From Agrilactobacillus composti DSM 18527 = JCM 14202 (GTDB taxonomy: Bacteria; Bacillota; Bacilli; Lactobacillales; Lactobacillaceae): 51,805 nucleotides of DNA. The position numbers were made by a program, and so were the translations under genes. The notes under the pieces are model-generated. The model was not told the origin of the DNA. It searched no databases and saw nothing but the letters and a program-made list of their open reading frames with translations. The number at the start of each line of letters is the position of its first letter. Position 1 is the first letter of the stretch. Where the stretch lies: assembly GCF_001436375.1 (NCBI RefSeq), contig NZ_AZGA01000066.1:13439-65243 (forward strand). The letters are read 5' to 3'. This document shows positions 26,618-33,580 of the stretch, one piece after another.

Positions 26618-27454
26618 TTGAAAAGAAAGTCAAAAATCAGTCTTGCATTATTGTTGTCAGTTCTAGTAGCACCGTCATACTGTGGCAGTCAGCCTGCCCT
26701 GGCCAAAACCTATACGGATGCTGAAATCATAAATTATGAAAAAGCACACGGGATGTCGATTGGATATACACCCGAACAGCAAGCCGCTTTTACGAAAGAA
26801 ACCAGATCTGCTCTCGAATCATATGATAATACCGTAGACGATGTTACCGATTGGATCGATGCCGGCAGTCAGCCCCAAGCTACTGCTGATAAGGCAGCTA
26901 CTGCCCCGCAAAAGTCTGATAATGCGCCAGTACAACCTACAGAAAATACGAATAATATGGGTCCAAATCAAAGCGACAATTTGAGCACCACTGTGAGTAG
27001 CTCCGTGATTGAGCCGAGTACGCCAATCAACAATAATTTAAACATCAGCCCCAATCAGACTGGGACTGCCGTTTATTCAAATTACAGTCCCCTAACTATT
27101 TATCAAGATGCTGAAACCACAAGCCAAAGTGGTGCCTTAGATGCAAATTGTAACGAATGGGCCGCCACCCATGTAGCTAAGGATTCATGCAATAATATTT
27201 TAGCTTATGATTTAGGCAACAATCAGTGGGTCAAAGCATCCCAACTGTCAAAAACTGCCCCCATTTCGGGTATCTTTGTAACATCCCCCAACACCCCATT
27301 ATTTTTCACCGATGGCACCCTAGCTTCCTGTTTACAAAACGGTGGTACTTATCAAGTCTTCGCCGTAACTTATATTAATGGCAGACAAGCTCTAAAATTG
27401 GGCTCAGAAGCACAATGGGTTTTAACTGCGACTGGTGCCTATTATCCACAGTAA
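26618..27454 (+). CDS. Secreted protein with two SLAP-like domains
   Basis: The product is 278 residues from a TTG start with AGGAG 7-8 nt upstream. The signal peptide is cleaved after QPALA. Residues 30-150 are low-complexity, rich in Gln, Asn, Thr, Ser and Pro, a wall-spanning type of linker. The rest contains two SLAP-like units: AVYSNYSPLTIYQD...DLGNNQWVKASQL and GIFVTSPNTPLFFTDG...KLGSEAQWVLTATGAYY. It has three cysteines in the first unit and second-unit linker, unusual for lactobacillus exoproteins. It probably attaches non-covalently to the cell wall. Function unknown. Confidence 0.72.
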   Translation: MKRKSKISLALLLSVLVAPSYCGSQPALAKTYTDAEIINYEKAHGMSIGYTPEQQAAFTKETRSALESYDNTVDDVTDWIDAGSQPQATADKAATAPQKSDNAPVQPTENTNNMGPNQSDNLSTTVSSSVIEPSTPINNNLNISPNQTGTAVYSNYSPLTIYQDAETTSQSGALDANCNEWAATHVAKDSCNNILAYDLGNNQWVKASQLSKTAPISGIFVTSPNTPLFFTDGTLASCLQNGGTYQVFAVTYINGRQALKLGSEAQWVLTATGAYYPQ

Positions 27455-27550
27455 ACCGCATTTGAATATTTAGTGTGTTTCGTTCACACGCGAATGATTG
27501 CCTGCCTTATTCTTAAGAACTGGGTCCAATACCAAACTATAAAGTCTCAA

Positions 27551-27600
27551 AATAGCCCGTATCCCCTGGTATCTTGATGATATTGGGGATACGGGCTATT
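27551..27600. terminator. 16-bp perfect hairpin between convergent genes
   Basis: AATAGCCCGTATCCCC at 27551-27566 pairs with 27585-27600. It lies between the convergent genes ending at 27454 (+) and 27716 (-) and is probably a bidirectional terminator, although T-runs are short on both sides. Confidence 0.6.
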
Positions 27601-27715
27601 GTCTTGGTATCTTATTTTTCAATACAATCAATAAGTGCTAGATTTAAATTCCAAGTAGGCCACTATCATCAAAGCAGTCTACTTACCGCTTTAAGCCATG
27701 AAAACACTATTCAAC

Positions 27716-28039
27716 CTACATGCGATGATCAAAAACTTTTAACGCCACCATTTCCACCAACTGGCCCAATATAATGACCGCAAAACCCAAGAAAAGCGTG
27801 CGGCTTAAAGAAATATCAATATTAACTGATGGTATAAAGGTTAGGTACACCATGCCGATGGCAATCAGTATAACCAAATATTGAAAGAACTTATAGCCGA
27901 TTCGGCTGGATAGCAGCTCAATTTCTCGCCAGCGCTCATCGTTTTTATATTGAACCTGCTTCTTGGCACGGTAATGTAAGTTGTAAAAATAAGCAATCAT
28001 CAAAATGATGATGATGGCTAATAACAGTGGTTGTGACAT
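27716..28039 (-). CDS. Membrane protein, paralogue of the upstream gene
   Basis: The product is 107 residues with three predicted membrane helices (2-19, 55-72, 83-99) and a cytoplasmic segment with the motif NDERWREIELLSSRIGYKF. It is clearly homologous to the 107-residue protein encoded at 28079-28402: same length, same DERWRxIE motif, same ending QLVEMxALxxFDxRM. The pair resembles DUF2178-type proteins. It probably arose by tandem duplication. It is the third gene of an operon led by an XRE regulator. Function unknown. Confidence 0.7.
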   Translation of the reverse strand: MSQPLLLAIIIILMIAYFYNLHYRAKKQVQYKNDERWREIELLSSRIGYKFFQYLVILIAIGMVYLTFIPSVNIDISLSRTLFLGFAVIILGQLVEMVALKVFDHRM

Positions 28040-28078
28040 TGCTAGTCCCCCTTTGGTTTGAAAACAACTACCCGCTAA

Positions 28079-28402
28079 CTACATCCTCTTATCAAAAAAA
28101 TGTAGGGCCCCCATTTCAACTAACTGACTAATAATAATGGTATAGACGCCAATTGAAAGAGCGTTAGCCAAAGAAATCTGAATGTTCAATTTAGGTATAA
28201 GTAACACTATTAATTCGACTAATGTCATCAGAACAAACGGTACTAGTAAAAACGTAAATCCAAATTTGCTTGCTCGGAATTCGATTTTTCGCCAGCGCTC
28301 GTCATCACCATAGTACGAGCGCTTTTTTTCTCGATAAATTATGCCATATATGTATGAAAATAACAGCGCTACTGTAACAATGAAGATAATAATTCGTGTC
28401 AT
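28079..28402 (-). CDS. Membrane protein, paralogue of the downstream gene
   Basis: The product is 107 residues with three predicted membrane helices and the conserved cytoplasmic motif GDDERWRKIEFRASKFGFTF. The start codon overlaps the stop of the XRE gene by four bases (28399-28402), so the two are translationally coupled. Small HTH-plus-membrane-protein pairs of this kind are widespread in Firmicutes, where the membrane protein may modulate the regulator; nothing here proves that. Confidence 0.7.
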   Translation of the reverse strand: MTRIIIFIVTVALLFSYIYGIIYREKKRSYYGDDERWRKIEFRASKFGFTFLLVPFVLMTLVELIVLLIPKLNIQISLANALSIGVYTIIISQLVEMGALHFFDKRM

Positions 28403-28605
28403 TCTGCCTCATCCCCCGGTTCAAATACATCCGTAATCTCAACGTCAAATGCCTTGGCAATATTGAAAGCCAGTTCTAAAGACGGCGTGTATTTATACTT
28501 CTCAATGGAGATAACCGCCTGTCTTGAGATACCGACCTTCTTGGCCAAATCCGCCTGTGTCCAATCTTTTTCTGCTCTAAGGACCTTTATTCGGTTTTTA
28601 ATCAA
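28399..28605 (-). CDS. XRE-family regulator
   Basis: The product is 68 residues from a TTG start (28603-28605) with AGGAG 8 nt upstream; the frame also has a GTG at 28635 without a ribosome site. It is a single helix-turn-helix domain of the short YgzD/Cro type (LRAEKDWTQADLAKKVGISRQAVISIEKYKYTPSLELAFNIAKAF) with almost no other sequence. It probably regulates its own operon with the two membrane proteins downstream. Confidence 0.85.
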   Translation of the reverse strand: MIKNRIKVLRAEKDWTQADLAKKVGISRQAVISIEKYKYTPSLELAFNIAKAFDVEITDVFEPGDEAE

Positions 28606-28740
28606 AGTAATGAACTCCTGACTTAAAGTAATCACTTAGTTACATTTTATTGTAACGGCCTGATTACATATTGTCAATATGCCATGACTAATTCATTTGG
28701 GATTGATTTGCCTCAAAAACGCCCGTTGAAGTTTTCTATA

Positions 28741-28770
28741 TTGCTGAGACCCAGCCATTTGTGATATCAT
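28741..28770 (+). promoter_or_regulatory. Promoter candidate for the SLAP-like protein gene
   Basis: TTGCTG (28741-28746), an 18-nt spacer and TATCAT (28765-28770) with an extended TG element. It lies about 100 nt before the start at 28873. Confidence 0.45.
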
Positions 28771-28872
28771 TAACATATAGTAATAGGCATTTTATTATTG
28801 TTGATTAGAAAGTCTGACACTTACTTTGGAAGCAGAACTGGGGATTTATCTACCTTGGGAGGTCGATTTATC

Positions 28873-29433
28873 ATGCGCGTTAAACGGCTATTACTGACGG
28901 TATTATCTGGCTTGGCCCTAGGCATCGGCTACTTAGCAGTAACACCAAATACGGCCCAAGCGGAAGTCGCAACACAGGATACTTACTACGCCTACAGCAC
29001 TGTCGCCACTGCGGACGGCACTTGGGGAGCCAATTTATTCAATGGCAATGATCAAAACAAAGTCTTTCAACGGGTCTTGCCTCGAGGCTCCCAATGGCAA
29101 GTCTTCGGCTTTACCAAACGTGCCGATGCATTTTACTTTGATGTGGGCAATAACCAGTGGATCCAAGGCAACCAAGTCCGGGTACCCGCCAATTCCGCCG
29201 CAGATGCCGGTCTAGACGTGGCCATCAAATTCGGCGACACCTATGGCCCTTACGTTTTCGGCTATATGGCTGACCAATCCGGGAACGCCCTGCTCAGCGG
29301 CAAATGGGGCTCGAACTATTACATTATCCGCCGGAATTATCAAGAACACGCTTATAATAACCCAGTTGCCATCACCAACTACATCGTCTATCAAAACGGC
29401 GATACCTTTGACGTTGGCTGGAACTTCTACTAA
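28873..29433 (+). CDS. Secreted SLAP-like protein, 186 residues
   Basis: The start MRVKRLLLTVLSG has GGGAGG 11 nt upstream; the 25 preceding codons of the frame are leader. The signal peptide is cleaved after NTAQA. The mature protein (about 156 residues) has a SLAP-like unit with FYFDVGNNQWIQGNQVRV near the middle and a C-terminal half rich in Tyr and Gly (GKWGSNYYIIRRNYQE). It shares the G-N-N-Q-W motif with the secreted proteins at 10685 and 26618. No membrane anchor or enzyme motif is seen. Confidence 0.72.
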   Translation: MRVKRLLLTVLSGLALGIGYLAVTPNTAQAEVATQDTYYAYSTVATADGTWGANLFNGNDQNKVFQRVLPRGSQWQVFGFTKRADAFYFDVGNNQWIQGNQVRVPANSAADAGLDVAIKFGDTYGPYVFGYMADQSGNALLSGKWGSNYYIIRRNYQEHAYNNPVAITNYIVYQNGDTFDVGWNFY

Positions 29434-29442
29434 TCAAGTCAC

Positions 29443-29513
29443 AAAAATAGTCTGACCAGGGCATTCTTCCTTTTAACCGTAAGCTTAAGAATGTACCCTG
29501 TCAGACTATTTTT
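29443..29513. terminator. Bidirectional-type terminator hairpin
   Basis: AAAAATAGTCTGA (29443-29455) pairs with TCAGACTATTTTT (29501-29513), with further pairing inside (CAGGG with CCCTG). It follows the SLAP-like gene by 10 nt. Confidence 0.85.
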
Positions 29514-29561
29514 TAAAATTCAATTTATCCATTAAAACTAACTATACGAGGAGGTCCTAAC

Positions 29562-30335
29562 ATGAAAGTCGCTGCACTTTATGATATCCATGGCAACTAC
29601 CCTGCCCTTGAAGCAGTCTTAACCGAGTTAACCTATGTCAAACCGGACATCATCGTCATTGGTGGCGATATTGTCTCTGGACCCATGTCGGCGCAAACCT
29701 TAGACCGCCTGTTAGCTTTGCGAAAAAGCTCTAACGTTATTTTTATCCGAGGCAATGGGGATCGGAAAGTTGTCGCCGCTTCAAAGCGCATCAAACGCGG
29801 TCCCCTAACTAATCTGTCAAGCCCGGGCAAGGCCAAGCAGTATTGGGTGGCACAACAACTGACCCAACATCAACTGGCCTTTCTTGAAAACCTAAAACCA
29901 ACCGCCAGTATCCCCTTAAGATCTATCGGAGATACCCTATTTTGCCACGCCACACCTTACAGTGACTCAGATGTCTTTACTCCCAAATCCGATGCCAGAA
30001 TCGTGGCCAAACTCTTCAGTCGGGTGCCAGAACCCATCGTGGTGTGCGGTCATACCCACCTGCAATTTAAACTCAAAATCGGGCAAAAGACCATCTATAA
30101 CGCCGGTAGCGTGGGGATGCCCTTTGCCGAACAACCCGGCGCCTACTGGCTGTTGCTAGATTCGAACCAGCACAAAATTCAATTCAAACGAACCGCCTAT
30201 GCCCTAGACCGGGCCGCCGAAATACTCCGGACCAGCGGTGATTCTCAAATAGAGTTCTTCATTGAGCGGAAGTTGCGCCATATACCTACGCCGCAGGTGG
30301 CTATGCGGATGCTGCATAAAATGGTCTTGAGATAA
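29562..30335 (+). CDS. Metallophosphoesterase (calcineurin-like)
   Basis: The product is 257 residues, GAGGAGG site. The di-metal motifs are in order: DIHGN (8-12), GGDIVSGP (34-41), RGNGDR (63-68), FCHATPY and GHTHLQ. The second motif has Gly where many relatives have Asn or Asp. The family includes YfcE-like phosphodiesterases and symmetrical Ap4A hydrolase-like enzymes; the true substrate cannot be told from sequence. It is a single gene, convergent with the GrpB-family gene. Confidence 0.87.
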   Translation: MKVAALYDIHGNYPALEAVLTELTYVKPDIIVIGGDIVSGPMSAQTLDRLLALRKSSNVIFIRGNGDRKVVAASKRIKRGPLTNLSSPGKAKQYWVAQQLTQHQLAFLENLKPTASIPLRSIGDTLFCHATPYSDSDVFTPKSDARIVAKLFSRVPEPIVVCGHTHLQFKLKIGQKTIYNAGSVGMPFAEQPGAYWLLLDSNQHKIQFKRTAYALDRAAEILRTSGDSQIEFFIERKLRHIPTPQVAMRMLHKMVLR

Positions 30336-30385
30336 CTGCGGTAGTTACCAATTACAGCAATAATTACAAGTTCAGCCAGATGACA

Positions 30386-30958
30386 TCATTTACCATACCG
30401 ACCTGGATATTTTACCTTAGCCAGGTAGGTATATTTTTGAATAAAGTCCCCTTTAGCATTGGTATAGCCATCGCGGCTATGTTCAAATTGATGCCATAAC
30501 TTAATTTTTAAGTCTTCATACTTTTTGGCAATCACCGGGTGCTCATTTAAATAATCTCTAAAATACAATTCCTCATTGTCCCTGGCAAACCTGAGATGCA
30601 AATGGTAAACTTCATCGGCAAAACCCTGAACGGTATAACCCTTGTTTAAAGAGATTCTTGTCTCTTCTTCAGACATGATCATGTAGCCATTTTGAGTAAG
30701 TTGTTTAGCTACATCGGCTAACTTAGTCTCAGGAGCCACTTCAACTAAAATATCCACAATCGTCTTGGCCCAGATATCCTTGATGGCCGTACTGCCAATA
30801 TGGCTGATTCTAACAACGGCAAAGTCTTGTAATGTTTTGCGAACCCTATTGGCCTCCTGCCGGTATTCAGTAGCCCACTGTTTTTGAGGTGCAGTCAATG
30901 AGATTGGGAACAGTTGCCAGAGTTCTTCTAAAGTCATTTCGGATAGTGGTTTAGGCAT
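30386..30958 (-). CDS. GrpB/DUF402-like nucleotidyltransferase-fold protein
   Basis: The product is 190 residues from MPKPLSEMTLEELWQLFPI (ATG 30956-30958, GGAGAAA site). It has the GrpB-family signature HIGSTAIKDIWAKTIVDILVEV (usual form HIGSTAVPGLxAKPIIDI), related to the Pol beta nucleotidyltransferase fold, and HLHLRFA plus the C-terminal YTNAKGDFIQKY. Some members are fused to dephospho-CoA kinase; a stand-alone form is common in lactobacilli. The biochemical role is not known to me. Confidence 0.8.
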   Translation of the reverse strand: MPKPLSEMTLEELWQLFPISLTAPQKQWATEYRQEANRVRKTLQDFAVVRISHIGSTAIKDIWAKTIVDILVEVAPETKLADVAKQLTQNGYMIMSEEETRISLNKGYTVQGFADEVYHLHLRFARDNEELYFRDYLNEHPVIAKKYEDLKIKLWHQFEHSRDGYTNAKGDFIQKYTYLAKVKYPGRYGK

Positions 30959-31037
30959 TTTTAGATTTCTCCAATTCAAAGGCGATTAAGTATAGATTTA
31001 TTGATGAATTGTTTTCAGCATCACTTGTCCGTAATTA

Positions 31038-32552
31038 TTAAACATTTTTCCCACGACTTTTCCCCAGTCTTTTTTGATTTCTTTTTATCTGCCGCATTAC
31101 CTGTCTATAAATAACAACATGATATGGATGAGAAATTTCATCAAATTTTTGCTGAGCTTTTTTTGCATAGCCAAGCATAGACTGTCTATCTTTCTTCGGT
31201 ACAGATGCTAAATATCGTATGGTTATGGCTTTGTGCAATTTGTAATGCGTTGAATCCTTAATTTGTTTTGCATTTTCAAGTCTTATCTTAAGTCGTTTAC
31301 GTTCGTATGGAAATGCTGAACGCCAAGAATGCTCAATACCGGTTTTATATTTATATCTTTTCTTTTTGTAGTTCTCAACAAGCATGTCTATATCATCTCT
31401 ACTTGATATATGTTGACGGTCTGTTTCAAGAGTAATCAAATCATTTACTGCTCGTTTCCCACGATAAATGAATTTATAAATACTTTTCGATCGGAGCGAA
31501 ACTGAGTACCCATCAAAAATAAAACCTAAATAATCGAATGCCATCTTCCCCCAGCTGCTGCCATTCCAAACTCGAATATCTTTATTGATACCCCTGTACT
31601 CATACAATTTAGTTTTTTCAGATGAGATTTCCAATCCTAATTTCGTAACACTAAACGAAATAATTAGTTTTTTAAGCTCAATAACCGATTGAAAATTAAT
31701 TCTGCCTTTAGGGAGAACAACAACGAAATCATCGGAATATCTACGATATATCCCACCCATATTGGACACTTTTCTGGATAATATTTGATCAAATGTTCCC
31801 ATATATACATTTGCTAACACTGCACTTACAGCAGTTCCTTGTGGTATACCCCGTTGATTAATTCTGGACAATCTTATTTTTTTATCTCGAATGAGTTTCC
31901 CAAGGGTCTTCAAATCTTTCACATAAGCTGTCCCATACTTTCGATGTGACATCCGTAACCCTGCAACTTTTAATTGAGCATGTAATCTTCTTTGAGAAAT
32001 CATACGATACTTAGTTATTGCTTTTAACATCGAACGCCATTCTGGAGTTAAGGGATTTCCTAAGATATTAACCAATTCTTGCTCAAGCTTTTTATGATCA
32101 AGCGTGTCAAAAAATGATTTAAAGTCCCCTTTTATTATCCAGGACTCTTTGTTATCAACAATAGTATTAATAACATCTCTTGCAACAATAATATTTGACC
32201 CATGACCCTTCTCGCGATATGCAACCGCCACCTCGTCAATACCGTGGGCTTTTGCAAAAATAGAATATTGCTGATTCAGAATTGCTCCAAAAAAGCGGTA
32301 TACTAATGTGTCATGATGAGATGGGAGAGAGATATTTCGTTCTTTAATTAATACCCTTTGCTCGCTTGCCTTATACTTCTTTATTTTAATTCTGAATGAA
32401 ATAAGGGGAAGGTATCGATGATGTGTAAAAAGGTCAGAACGGAGCTCCTTTATCAATCGCTCTTTTTCGATTTCTGGAACCGGAAAATCAAAATGCGTAT
32501 ATTTTTTTTGACTTGCTGTCAACAATGCTTTGATTCCTGTGTCTATTTGCAT
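31038..32552 (-). CDS. Defence-type (DRT/UG) reverse transcriptase, DRT2-like by architecture
   Basis: The product is 504 residues from ATG 32550-32552 (GGAGG at 8 nt; a TTG 15 nt upstream overlaps that site). RT motifs are in order: WIIKGDFKSFFDTLDH (143-149, catalytic Asp), QRGIPQGTAVSAVLANVYM (234-252), YRRYSDDFVVV (catalytic YSDD at 272-275), GLEISSEKTKL and FDYLGFIFDG. The N-terminal block (DTLVYRFFGAILNQQY...VAYREKGHGSN) is of the kind seen in unknown-group and DRT reverse transcriptases. There is no maturase or HNH domain, so it is not a group II intron protein, and the retron-specific VTG and NAxxH motifs are not seen. About 150 basic C-terminal residues probably bind RNA. It stands alone with a structured non-coding RNA directly upstream, the composition of DRT2 antiphage systems, in which the RT copies that RNA into concatemeric cDNA. 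The subfamily is inferred. Confidence 0.85.
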   Translation of the reverse strand: MQIDTGIKALLTASQKKYTHFDFPVPEIEKERLIKELRSDLFTHHRYLPLISFRIKIKKYKASEQRVLIKERNISLPSHHDTLVYRFFGAILNQQYSIFAKAHGIDEVAVAYREKGHGSNIIVARDVINTIVDNKESWIIKGDFKSFFDTLDHKKLEQELVNILGNPLTPEWRSMLKAITKYRMISQRRLHAQLKVAGLRMSHRKYGTAYVKDLKTLGKLIRDKKIRLSRINQRGIPQGTAVSAVLANVYMGTFDQILSRKVSNMGGIYRRYSDDFVVVLPKGRINFQSVIELKKLIISFSVTKLGLEISSEKTKLYEYRGINKDIRVWNGSSWGKMAFDYLGFIFDGYSVSLRSKSIYKFIYRGKRAVNDLITLETDRQHISSRDDIDMLVENYKKKRYKYKTGIEHSWRSAFPYERKRLKIRLENAKQIKDSTHYKLHKAITIRYLASVPKKDRQSMLGYAKKAQQKFDEISHPYHVVIYRQVMRQIKRNQKRLGKSRGKNV

Positions 32553-32664
32553 TGTCACATCCTCCAAAAATTGAAATCGGACATGAACATTCGACTAACA
32601 GTGTCGTAGTTCACGTCCGCCTATCCTATCGCCCGTTTGAGTGCTAACGTTTGATTATCTCACC

Positions 32665-32673
32665 CACAGTCTC
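32665..32673 (+). repeat. Direct repeat, left copy (CACAGTCTC)
   Basis: Identical to 32827-32835, exactly 162 nt away, both in the same codon phase of the open frame on the plus (cDNA) strand. It lies within a small hairpin of the ncRNA. A candidate template-switch site. Confidence 0.7.
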
Positions 32674-32827
32674 GTGGTCTGTCATTAATTACAATATCAT
32701 TGGGACCATAGTGGCAACCATAATCAACAATTCACCCGTGGAGGCGAGCATGTCAGTCATGATCATTTCAACCCTAACAATTTGTCTAGTTATTCACTTG
32801 ACAACTGCCAACGACATATGTTACAAC
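32666..32827 (+). other. Predicted Neo-like repeat unit: 54-codon endless frame on the cDNA strand
   Basis: In the frame with codons at 32666, 32669 and so on, there is no stop from 32648 to 32845; the flanking stops (TAA at 32645-32647 and at 32846-32848) fall outside the two 9-nt repeats. The repeats are 162 nt apart, a multiple of three, so cDNA joined at them would read ACA-GTC-TCx, TVS, in phase at every junction and repeat a 54-residue unit without end. The unit starts TVSWSVINYN and ends NDICYN; its centre is strongly hydrophobic (VMIISTLTICLVIHL). An in-frame ATG at 32750 has GGAGG (32740-32744) 5 nt before it. By analogy with Klebsiella DRT2, the concatemer would be transcribed and translated into a repetitive Neo protein after infection. 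This is a prediction from sequence. Confidence 0.65.
32798..32827 (+). promoter_or_regulatory. Promoter on the cDNA strand, productive only in concatemers
   Basis: TTGACA (32798-32803, perfect -35), an 18-nt spacer and the extended -10 TG-T-TACAAC (32819-32827). In the chromosome it points away from the open frame's start. In a head-to-tail concatemer it would read into the next unit, about 75 nt before the ribosome site and ATG. Confidence 0.55.
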
Positions 32828-32835
32828 ACAGTCTC
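32827..32835 (+). repeat. Direct repeat, right copy (CACAGTCTC)
   Basis: Second copy of the repeat at 32665-32673. It directly follows the -10 of the cDNA-strand promoter and precedes the in-frame TAA at 32846. Confidence 0.7.
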
Positions 32836-32929
32836 ATCCCTCGATTAACATCGAAAAGCACCATTTAGGAATCGGTATTTAAAGTATATCATCACAAACT
32901 AATAATTAATAGGTCAATGGGCCGTTTAA

Positions 32930-33364
32930 TCAGTTCAAATGAAAATGATTTTGAATTTTATGAATATAGTCGATTTGCCCATCATCTGTAGGTTTAAAAG
33001 GCTTAATCTTAATCGTCTCTAAGTCATGATTCACTGCTACAAACACAAAAACGGCTTCACCTATCACCCTTGAATCACCTTCAAATGTCCGGGCTGTAAT
33101 TTCCGCATAAAAGGTCATGGTTTTTTTAGAGGTGCTAAGCAGTGTTACATTAAAGCAGATCAACTCCCCTACTAGAGCTATTTTTCTGAAGTTAAAGGCC
33201 TTAACTGCAACCGTCAGCACTCTAGAGCCAGCATATCGAGAAGCCAATAAACCAATTGCCGCATCACAATGTTTAAATAGCTCCCCACCATGTAAAATAT
33301 TAAGATGATTCAGTTGGTTTGCTTCTACATAAAACTCACCTGTTTTTTCTTGATAAAATGCCAT
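32930..33364 (-). CDS. Hotdog-fold acyl-CoA thioesterase
   Basis: The product is 144 residues with the acyl-CoA thioesterase pattern NHLNILHGGELFKHCDAAIGLLASRY (catalytic Asp in HCDAA) followed by long beta strands ending GEAVFVFVAV. It hydrolyses CoA thioesters; the substrate is not evident. It lies on the same strand as, and 217 nt beyond, the oxidoreductase gene at 33581. It could release CoA from the end product of the neighbouring CoA pathway, or be unrelated. The ATG at 33362-33364 has a GAAGG site. Confidence 0.8.
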   Translation of the reverse strand: MAFYQEKTGEFYVEANQLNHLNILHGGELFKHCDAAIGLLASRYAGSRVLTVAVKAFNFRKIALVGELICFNVTLLSTSKKTMTFYAEITARTFEGDSRVIGEAVFVFVAVNHDLETIKIKPFKPTDDGQIDYIHKIQNHFHLN

Positions 33365-33580
33365 TGGTTAACCTTCTTTGCGATATTTTACGGAACTCGG
33401 TAAATATTGTTGTAAGCGATTCCTTAATATTTATTTTAACTCAATTCTTTTAAAATTACGTTGGAATCCCATGAAAATAAATTTCACAATCATTATTGTA
33501 ATCGACAAAAATACTCCTTGCTTATAAAGAACAGGTTCAATTACACCGTTGTCCTCCAAAGTAGGAGCATTTTTCAATTG

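Larger units (their letters stand above)
32570..32876 (-). ncRNA. Template non-coding RNA of the RT system
   Basis: About 320 nt without a gene lie between the likely -10 (extended TGATATACT, TATACT at 32883-32888 on the minus strand) and the RT start. The RNA would fold into several hairpins: TCGAT/ATCGA near its 5' end (32841-32854), ACCAC/GTGG(G)T around 32662-32678, and a strong 11-bp stem with an inner GAC/GTC helix at 32578-32619 near its 3' end. The 9-nt repeat GAGACTGTG occurs twice in it. It could serve both as template RNA and as leader of the RT mRNA. Ends are approximate. Confidence 0.65.

Noticed and set aside
31038-32552. RT as a group II intron protein, retron RT or DGR RT
   Set aside because: No maturase or HNH domain, no intron-like ends, no retron-type VTG/NAxxH motifs and no variable-repeat pair nearby.
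32418-32609. 63-codon plus-strand frame at the RT gene start
   Set aside because: It is antisense to RT coding sequence and its ribosome site, and does not extend into the repeat unit.
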